A stretch of DNA of 6,245 nucleotides from an uncultured Acidimicrobium sp. (lineage in GTDB: Bacteria; Actinomycetota; Acidimicrobiia; Acidimicrobiales; Ilumatobacteraceae), in NCBI GenBank assembly GCA_903850275.1, contig CAINLH010000190.1:1-6245 (forward strand), written 5' to 3'. The notes below the pieces were generated by a model. That model saw only the letters and a program-made list of their open reading frames with translations. It made no database searches and was not told the DNA's origin. This document shows, in pieces, positions 1 to 5,213 of the stretch. The translations under genes were made by a program, and so were the position numbers. The stretch's first letter is position 1. Each line of letters starts with the position of its first letter.

Positions 1-126
1 ACCTTCAATACCGAGGTTGAGAACGCCAGAGCGCTCGGTGAACAATGCGCCAAGAGCAGCGAGAATCAATGTTGTCGCGATGGCGATCGAGTCGGCCGAC
101 GTGAGGATCCAGATGTTGTCGTTCAT
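1..126 (-). CDS. Second permease of BMP-type nucleoside ABC transporter (partial, N-terminal 42 residues)
   Basis: This is the start of the second inner-membrane subunit of the BMP-family transporter; the rest lies beyond the left edge. I translated it by hand. It begins MNDNIWILTS and continues through a hydrophobic stretch (about residues 14-28) into LFTERSGVLNLGIEG. That motif (residues 28-42) is typical of YufQ/NupQ-like permeases in the branched-chain-permease superfamily. Its ATG (126-124) overlaps the stop of the preceding permease as ATGA, which suggests translational coupling. A GAGGG at 141-137 lies 10 bases upstream and may serve as the ribosome binding site. The family usually has about 300 residues or more, so most of the gene is missing here. 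It should pair with the upstream permease to form the heterodimeric channel. The family call is firm despite the short length, because motif and position agree. Confidence 0.88.
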   Translation of the reverse strand, partial: MNDNIWILTSADSIAIATTLILAALGALFTERSGVLNLGIEG

Positions 127-1220
127 GTGGTGACCGCCCTCACTAGTACGACGCGGATCTTGTAGCGACGGAATGCTTCGCCCCCAAGAGCGAAGAGCAG
201 AATTGCTCCCTGCAACATGACGCCGATATGGATTGGAGTATCGGTGGAGATTTGCAGCTTCTCGCCTCCTACTCGCAAGCCGGCGAACAAAATGCCGCTG
301 ACAACGATGGCAGCCAAGTTGTTTCGGGCAAGAGCCGCAATGACGATGCCGGCGTAGCCGTAACCAAGATTGACGATGCTTGGCTCGATCTTTCCGTAGG
401 GACCGACAATAAGCATTGCGCCGCCCAAACCAGCAAGCGCACCCGAGATAAGCATGACCGACATGGTGGTGCGCTTGGCATTAATACCTGCATAGTGCGC
501 CGCCTTTGGCGAGTCGGCGATGACATTGATTCGATAGCCAAACTCGGTTCGCTTGACTACCCAATACAGAACAACAGCAAGGACGATCGCAACAAAGATT
601 GTTGGATACAGGCGCGTGTCGCCGAACGATTGCAACTTTGCCGATGCCGAAACGAGGCGGCCTTGGGGGAACGATGTGTTTGGGTTTCGAAAGAAGCTGT
701 CTGGCGTGTAGATGACGTAGTCGATGAGACTTGATGCAACATACGTCAGCAACAGTGTCGAAACGATTTCGCTAGTTCCAAGACGAGAGCGAACAAACGC
801 TGGAACAAAAATCCAAAGAGCGCCGGCTAATGCACCAAAGATGAGTACGAGCGGAACCATGATTAGCGATGGCAAATGATCGCCCAGGGTTATGCCGGCC
901 CAAGCGCCGCCAATCATTCCCAGATACAACTGGCCTTCGCCACCAATGTTGTAGATGTTCATTTGGAATGCAAACGCCGCGGCAATACCGGTGCAAATGA
1001 GCACTGTGGAGAGCGCGAGCGTGTCGGTGACTCCGCGCGACGAAGCAAAGCCGTCGCTAAACATATTTGTGTAGGTATCAATTGGCGAGTATCCGGTTGC
1101 AAGCAAAAATATTGCGCCGAAAAACAAAGCCGCAAGAACTGAAACAATTGGGACGAGTGCCGTCAAGCGCTTTGGAGCCTCGCCGCGCTGATCAAACACC
1201 ACTCGTATTGGAAGCCGCAT
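123..1220 (-). CDS. First permease of BMP-type nucleoside/purine ABC transporter
   Basis: A 365-residue inner-membrane permease of the YufP/NupP type, in the branched-chain amino acid permease superfamily. With the second permease it would form the path for nucleosides or nucleobases delivered by the BMP lipoprotein. Visible marks are a short basic cytoplasmic N-terminus, a first membrane helix at about 21-42, and the family motif NIGGEGQLYLG (91-101). LGTSEIVSTLLL (147-158) matches the usual NE(V/I)-ISTL position. GYGYAGIVIAALARNN (286-301) marks the conserved late segment. Several further hydrophobic helices follow (about 118-140, 205-221, 253-273, 289-315 and 331-345). Length is normal. 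The ATG shares its A with the TAA stop of the ATPase (TAATG). GGGGG at 1231-1227, six bases upstream, is a plausible ribosome binding site, so this start is well supported. The exact substrate cannot be read from the permease. Confidence 0.93.
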   Translation of the reverse strand: MRLPIRVVFDQRGEAPKRLTALVPIVSVLAALFFGAIFLLATGYSPIDTYTNMFSDGFASSRGVTDTLALSTVLICTGIAAAFAFQMNIYNIGGEGQLYLGMIGGAWAGITLGDHLPSLIMVPLVLIFGALAGALWIFVPAFVRSRLGTSEIVSTLLLTYVASSLIDYVIYTPDSFFRNPNTSFPQGRLVSASAKLQSFGDTRLYPTIFVAIVLAVVLYWVVKRTEFGYRINVIADSPKAAHYAGINAKRTTMSVMLISGALAGLGGAMLIVGPYGKIEPSIVNLGYGYAGIVIAALARNNLAAIVVSGILFAGLRVGGEKLQISTDTPIHIGVMLQGAILLFALGGEAFRRYKIRVVLVRAVTT

Positions 1221-2782
1221 TACACGCCCCCATTTTCAAGTAGGCCGGCCATAGCAGCGCCCACAGTAGACAAACTTGCAGTGGCGCCGGGCGTTTCGTG
1301 TACTACTGCCCCGCGATACAGCACCAAAATGCGATCGGCCAGCGACATCACTTCGTCGAGGTCTTCGGAAATGAGAAGGATGGCCTGCCCTGCGCTACGT
1401 GCATCGTTGAGCAGGCTTCGAACGGTTTCGATTGCGCCAACGTCGAGACCACGTGTTGGCGAACAAACCACGAGCAACTTTGTTGCGCTTCGACCACCCG
1501 AGAGTTCGCGAGCAAGCAACACCTTCTGTGCGTTACCACCAGAAAGCTTTCGAGCAAGATGATCTGGCCCGTTGGCCTTTATTTCAAACTGATCGATCAG
1601 CCGAGATGCCTCGGGCCTGATGGATGTTCGGTCGACAATGACTTTGCGGTCGCGAGTGAGCAACAAGTTATCGAGGATGGACATTGAAGGGACCAGACCC
1701 ATTCCGAGGCGATCCTCGGGCACGTAGGCAAGGCCAACTTCGCGAGCTTGGATTGGGCCGCGGTCGGTGGTCATTGCGCCGGAGATAGTGATGGAGCCAC
1801 TTGCTGGCGATATCAGGCCGGCAATAGTGTCGGCCAATTCGCGCTGTCCGTTGCCGGCAACACCTGCGATGCCCACCATTTCGCCCGCGTGGATATTAAA
1901 TGAGACGTCGGAGAGCACTTCAACTTCGTTGATGCTGAGCGACAGGTTGCGAATTTGCAGCACTTCGTGGCCAATGGGGTGCGTGGCGCGTTGTGCGTTG
2001 AGTTCGATGTCGCGGCCAACCATGAGCCGCGCTAATTCGCGCGTGTCGGTGGTTCCCTTGCCGGAAACGTGGCCGGTTACGCGGCCGTTGCGCAGCACCG
2101 TGACGCGGTCGGAGATTTCGACGACCTCGCCAAGCTTGTGGCTGATAAAAACAATCGACTTTCCGGCTTTGGTCATTGAGTGCACGTTGTCAAACAATTT
2201 TTCGACTTCTGCGGGAACAAGAACCGCGGTTGGTTCGTCGAGCAAGAGAATTTCGGCGCCTTGATACAGGGCCTTCACAATTTCAACACGTTGACGCTGC
2301 CCCACTGACAGCTCACCAACAACAGCATTCGGGTCGATAGGTAGGCCAAACGATTCAGCGACAGCAGCAACTTGTTCATTAATTTCTTTGCGATTCAATC
2401 GGAAACCGAGATCGCGACTTCCAAGAATCACATTTTCTGAAACGGTAAATCGATCTACAAGACGAAAGTGTTGGTGCACCATGGCAATGCCATGTTGCAA
2501 ACCTGCGCGAGGCGACGACAGATGCATCGGCTTGCCATTGCGCAGAAGATAGCCAGAGTCGGGTTGATACAGGCCACACAAGATTGCGGCCAATGTGCTT
2601 TTCCCTGCACCATTTTCGCCAAGCAGGGTGTGCACTTCGCCCGCACGCACGTCGAAGTCGACGTTGTCGTTAGCAAGCACTCCAGGGAAACGCTTGACGA
2701 TGTTATGAGCGGAAAGCGCAGTAGGGGCCACACCACCTAAGTGATGTGACCCCTGCGCTACCTCGTGAGAGGTGTCATTCAT
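1220..2782 (-). CDS. Nucleoside/purine ABC transporter ATP-binding protein, double ABC domain
   Basis: A 520-residue cytoplasmic ATPase with two fused ABC domains, as in the YufO/NupO (and RbsA-like) family; it powers the two permeases downstream. Domain 1 has Walker A GENGAGKST (55-63), Q-loop Gln104, a variant signature LSVGQ (158-162), Walker B ILLLDEPTA (178-186) and switch His215. Domain 2 is the degenerate half usual in this family. Its P-loop region reads GVAGNGQREL (307-316) without Lys-Ser/Thr, its signature LSGGN (413-417) is intact, and Walker B is followed by SPTRGLD (441-447) in place of DEPT. The switch position reads ISEDLDEV without His. Hydrolysis therefore probably depends mainly on domain 1 plus the intact second signature. 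The ATG lies 8 bases after the stop of the BMP gene. AAAGGG (2800-2795) is 12 bases upstream, rather far, so coupling to upstream translation is likely. The gene overlaps the next permease by one base. Length is normal. Confidence 0.96.
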   Translation of the reverse strand: MNDTSHEVAQGSHHLGGVAPTALSAHNIVKRFPGVLANDNVDFDVRAGEVHTLLGENGAGKSTLAAILCGLYQPDSGYLLRNGKPMHLSSPRAGLQHGIAMVHQHFRLVDRFTVSENVILGSRDLGFRLNRKEINEQVAAVAESFGLPIDPNAVVGELSVGQRQRVEIVKALYQGAEILLLDEPTAVLVPAEVEKLFDNVHSMTKAGKSIVFISHKLGEVVEISDRVTVLRNGRVTGHVSGKGTTDTRELARLMVGRDIELNAQRATHPIGHEVLQIRNLSLSINEVEVLSDVSFNIHAGEMVGIAGVAGNGQRELADTIAGLISPASGSITISGAMTTDRGPIQAREVGLAYVPEDRLGMGLVPSMSILDNLLLTRDRKVIVDRTSIRPEASRLIDQFEIKANGPDHLARKLSGGNAQKVLLARELSGGRSATKLLVVCSPTRGLDVGAIETVRSLLNDARSAGQAILLISEDLDEVMSLADRILVLYRGAVVHETPGATASLSTVGAAMAGLLENGGV

Positions 2783-2790
2783 GTTTGAGA

Positions 2791-3960
2791 TCAGCCCTTT
2801 GGAGAACCGATTACTCCCTTAACGAAGTAGCTCATGCCGAGCAAGTCCAGAAGCTCTGGACGTGTATCTGCAGCAACAACTTCATTGCCGTCTTGGTCTG
2901 TTACTGGACCTTGGAATGGAGCGAACGAACCATCAATGATGGCTGCTGCCTTTTCCGCGATCAGTGCTTGCGTGTCGGCATCTACTGAATCGCCGAACGA
3001 ACCAAGTGTGACCATTCCGTCGGCCATCGAGCCGTAGTACTCATCGCTTGGGCAGGTGCCACCGGCAACAGCCTTTGCGGTTTGTACGTAGAAAGGACCC
3101 CAGTTCCATGTTGGAGCGGTGAGCCATGCAGCTGGTGCTGCTTCCTTCACATCGCTGTTATAACCAACCCACTTGGCACCACGGGCTTCGGCGGCAACGC
3201 CTGCTGCTGTTGTGTCCTGGTGCATTCCGAGAACGTCAACGCCTGCGTCGAGCAACGACTCAGAGGCTTCCTTCTCGATGGTTGGATCGAACCATGTCTT
3301 GGTCCATGAAACTTGCACTGTTGCATCTGGGTTAACTGACTGGGCACCCAAGGTGAATGCGTTAATTCCGCGGATCACTTCTGGGATTGGGAAAGCTGCA
3401 ACGTAGCCAAGCTTGCCGGTTGGGCTTGCCTTGCCTGCTGCGATACCCGAGAGGTAACGAGCTTCTTCAGCCGCACCGAAGTACGTGCCGAGGTTTGCTG
3501 GGATGTCACCAAATGTTGCGTACTCGCCACCCATTTCTGCGGTGAGGAGGAACTTCGCACCAGTTGCCCACTGGAAGCAACCCTCTGGGTGCTTCGTAGC
3601 AACGCGTGCCATTGGTGTTCCGTAACCAAACGAGGTTGCGAAAATGAGGTTGTATCCGCCAGCTGCGAGTTCTTCCATAACGGCTTCAGCTTCGTCGCCT
3701 TCTGGAACGTTCTCTACGCGCTTAACTTCGATACCGAGTTCTGACTCGAGCGACAAAATGCCTTGCTCGTGCTGGTATGTCCAGCCCTTGTCGTCTGGAA
3801 CACCGATGTAAACAACTGCAACTTTAAGGCTGCTGTAATCGGCGCCTGCTTCTGCAGCCGCCGTGGTGTCTGATGCTGCGTCGTCGCTGCCGCCACATGC
3901 CGCGAGTGTCATCGCAGCAACAGCAGCAAGAGCGAAGCCCTTGATGTGTTTCATTTTCAT
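2791..3960 (-). CDS. BMP-family (PnrA-like) substrate-binding lipoprotein
   Basis: A 389-residue extracytoplasmic lipoprotein that captures the ligand for the transporter encoded downstream. The signal peptide has Lys/His at the N-terminus, a hydrophobic core (8-20) and a lipobox LAAC with Cys22 as the predicted lipidated residue. A low-complexity Ala/Asp/Ser/Thr linker follows to about residue 42. The mature domain shows BMP-family blocks: VAVVYIGVPDDKGWTY (47-62), LIFATSFGYG (105-114), ARYLSGIAAGK (167-177), GYVAAFPIPEVIRGINAF (185-202) and WFDPTIEKEAS (223-233). Characterised family members bind purine nucleosides (Treponema PnrA); relatives bind nucleobases. Trp60 lies in the usual aromatic ligand-contact region. 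Codons lean toward AAC, TTC, TAC and GTT, hinting at high expression, as expected for a binding protein. AAGGGGAG sits six bases before the ATG; a second ATG at codon 3 is a weaker alternative. Substrate is inferred, not shown. Confidence 0.95.
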   Translation of the reverse strand: MKMKHIKGFALAAVAAMTLAACGGSDDAASDTTAAAEAGADYSSLKVAVVYIGVPDDKGWTYQHEQGILSLESELGIEVKRVENVPEGDEAEAVMEELAAGGYNLIFATSFGYGTPMARVATKHPEGCFQWATGAKFLLTAEMGGEYATFGDIPANLGTYFGAAEEARYLSGIAAGKASPTGKLGYVAAFPIPEVIRGINAFTLGAQSVNPDATVQVSWTKTWFDPTIEKEASESLLDAGVDVLGMHQDTTAAGVAAEARGAKWVGYNSDVKEAAPAAWLTAPTWNWGPFYVQTAKAVAGGTCPSDEYYGSMADGMVTLGSFGDSVDADTQALIAEKAAAIIDGSFAPFQGPVTDQDGNEVVAADTRPELLDLLGMSYFVKGVIGSPKG

Positions 3961-3966
3961 GTATCT

Positions 3967-3974
3967 CTCCCCTT
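3967..3974 (-). promoter_or_regulatory. Strong ribosome binding site for the BMP lipoprotein gene
   Basis: The minus strand reads AAGGGGAG followed by six bases (AGATAC) and the ATG at 3960. This is the strongest Shine-Dalgarno match upstream of the complete transporter. It favours the first ATG over the second one at codon 3. It directly abuts the inverted repeat at 3974-3988, so folding of that repeat could affect ribosome access. Confidence 0.75.
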
Positions 3975-3988
3975 ATGCAAAATGCATA
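3974..3988. promoter_or_regulatory. A/T-rich palindrome next to the BMP ribosome binding site
   Basis: TATGCA-AAA-TGCATA is a perfect 6-base inverted repeat with a 3-base centre. It ends immediately before the AAGGGGAG ribosome binding site. It overlaps a second palindrome, GCATATGC (3984-3991). TGCAAAA (3976-3982) also pairs with TTTTGCA at 3999-4005. The symmetry fits a small repressor operator or an RNA hairpin controlling translation start. It matches no riboswitch or operator I can name, and A/T-rich palindromes of this size can occur by chance. Confidence 0.3.
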
Positions 3989-4031
3989 TGCCCGTTGGTT
4001 TTGCACGCCAGTTGGCGCGCCCCGAGAATAA

Positions 4032-4062
4032 CACTTCCCAAGAGCCCCGCGGGCAAGAAGTG
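4032..4062 (-). terminator. Imperfect stem-loop after the NMT1-like gene (possible weak terminator or processing hairpin)
   Basis: The arms CACTTC (4032-4037) and GAAGTG (4057-4062) pair perfectly. Inside them GCCC (4044-4047) and GGGC (4051-4054) form a second stem with a CGC loop, separated by an unequal internal loop. It starts two bases after the TAG stop of the upstream gene. The sequence downstream on the minus strand is TTATTCTC, only a poor U-rich tract, so full intrinsic termination is doubtful. Partial termination, attenuation or 3'-end protection are alternatives. Confidence 0.35.
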
Positions 4063-4064
4063 GT

Positions 4065-5210
4065 CTATGGGAGGGCGATAGTCGGGTCGATGAACTGGTT
4101 AGTTGCCAGGTCGGCCGAAGTGAGGCCGGGCTTCAACTTTTCGCCAAGACCCTCGAAGATCGGAATGGCCAAGGCAAGGAATTCGTCCATGCGCTGCGAG
4201 TCAAAACTGCCCAACGTGCCGTCGGGACTGTTTGCAATGAGCCCGTTTTCCAGCGCCAGTGCCACTGCTGCATCGGCCTGGCCAGCGTCGTACATCCAAC
4301 CGTTGTTGTACTGGGCGACAAGGTCGAGAATCAGCGCGTTGGTTGTGGACGGATCGGCAACGTAGTCAACCTGAGCTTGCTGGATGATTGGCACCAGTAG
4401 TTTCAGACAATCGGCGGCAGAAACAATGGTTTCTGGCTTGCCAGCAAGTGTCTGCGCGTACGAAGTCCAGCCCGCGTCGTGGATGGTTTGGTAAGCAACT
4501 GGCTTACCCCAATCGGTGAGCACATTTTCGTAGAAGTATGGCTCGGACGTTGCGAAACCTTGCTGTGCCGATTTGCCGCCATCAGCAACAAAGTTGGCTG
4601 GCGTTCCGTCGTAACTGCCGTCAACTTGTGCCGGGTCGAGAATGCCAGTGGACGTGAAGTAGTCCATGTATGCGGTGCCACCGAAGTAGCGCACTTTGGC
4701 TCCAGTTGCCTTCAAGTCGGCGATGGTTTTCACGTCTGGGTAAGTGGCTGGGTCCCACATAATGATCTGCGGGTTGATGTTGAAAGGCGCTATCACCGAC
4801 TGTGTTGGAAACTCGCCCGAGTTTTGAATTTGACTATATGTTGCAGCGAACGCGAGGAAAATATCTGGGTCGGAATACATCAACGATGTAGGTGAGGAAA
4901 AGCCCACTGCTGGGCCGCCTGCACGAACCTGCACTTTGACACCGGTGTCAACGCCGCTTGCCATCAATGGGCCAGTGACGCGAAGCCCCGAAGCATCAAC
5001 TTCGTAGCCAGCGCCAACCAGCTGATACAAGAAGCCGTGTTCGGACTCTGGATTCCAGTCGGTTTGGAACGTGACAGTTTCGGGGCAAATTCCCGAAAGC
5101 ACTCCGGCCGCACTGGCAACAGTGTCGGTGGTTGAGGATGAACTGCTGCCGCAAGCGGCCAGCATCACTAACGCGAACGAAGCCGCAGTAGTTCTAAGGG
5201 TTGATTTCAT
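4065..5210 (-). CDS. NMT1/THI5-like ABC transporter substrate-binding lipoprotein
   Basis: A 381-residue extracytoplasmic binding lipoprotein for a transporter of the thiamin-precursor/sulfonate/nitrate class. The signal peptide runs to a lipobox LAAC with Cys20, followed by a Ser/Thr linker. The mature part opens with TFQTDWNPESEHGF (47-60), where NMT1-like proteins have a DW-P...H motif near the ligand site. GGPAVGFSSPTSL (98-110) and QGFATSEPYFYENV (217-230) match the second-lobe pattern of this fold. Cys42 and Cys268 could form a disulfide. The start is well set: AAGGGAG (5223-5217) lies six bases before the ATG and within the end of the upstream gene, whose TAA stop is only three bases away. 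The adjacent permease is the natural partner, but no ATPase of this system is in the window. Substrate is unknown; a pyrimidine, purine derivative, riboflavin-like or sulfonate compound are all possible. Confidence 0.85.
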   Translation of the reverse strand: MKSTLRTTAASFALVMLAACGSSSSSTTDTVASAAGVLSGICPETVTFQTDWNPESEHGFLYQLVGAGYEVDASGLRVTGPLMASGVDTGVKVQVRAGGPAVGFSSPTSLMYSDPDIFLAFAATYSQIQNSGEFPTQSVIAPFNINPQIIMWDPATYPDVKTIADLKATGAKVRYFGGTAYMDYFTSTGILDPAQVDGSYDGTPANFVADGGKSAQQGFATSEPYFYENVLTDWGKPVAYQTIHDAGWTSYAQTLAGKPETIVSAADCLKLLVPIIQQAQVDYVADPSTTNALILDLVAQYNNGWMYDAGQADAAVALALENGLIANSPDGTLGSFDSQRMDEFLALAIPIFEGLGEKLKPGLTSADLATNQFIDPTIALP

Positions 5211-5213
5211 AGG

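Larger units (their letters stand above)
3961..4064 (-). other. Intergenic leader between the two transporter gene sets
   Basis: This 104-base stretch is the only sizeable gap in the window, separating the NMT1-like binding protein from the BMP gene. It contains no open reading frame worth calling. It does hold an imperfect stem-loop just after the upstream stop and an A/T-rich inverted repeat just before the downstream ribosome binding site, listed separately. I looked for sigma70-type -35/-10 pairs toward the BMP gene. TATTCT (4030-4025) resembles a -10, but there is no convincing -35 at normal spacing. A promoter here is plausible from the layout but not proven by the sequence. Confidence 0.6.

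Noticed and set aside
228..734. A 168-residue open frame on the plus strand
   Set aside because: It lies wholly antisense to the first permease, has no recognisable motif or ribosome binding site and reads like low-quality reverse-frame translation. The minus-strand permease explains the region.
4014..4021. Perfect 8-base palindrome GGCGCGCC in the gap
   Set aside because: Short GC palindromes are common by chance; nothing links it to regulation.
4025..4030. TATTCT as the -10 box of a BMP operon promoter
   Set aside because: No acceptable -35 element lies 16-18 bases upstream; a single hexamer is too weak to call.
3946..4365. A plus-strand frame of 139 residues crossing the intergenic gap
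   Set aside because: It spans the start of the BMP gene and the end of the binding-protein gene in antisense; it shows no family motif and no ribosome binding site.
4479..4895. A 138-residue open frame on the plus strand
   Set aside because: It is antisense to the well-supported NMT1-like binding protein and shows no domain or start signal of its own.
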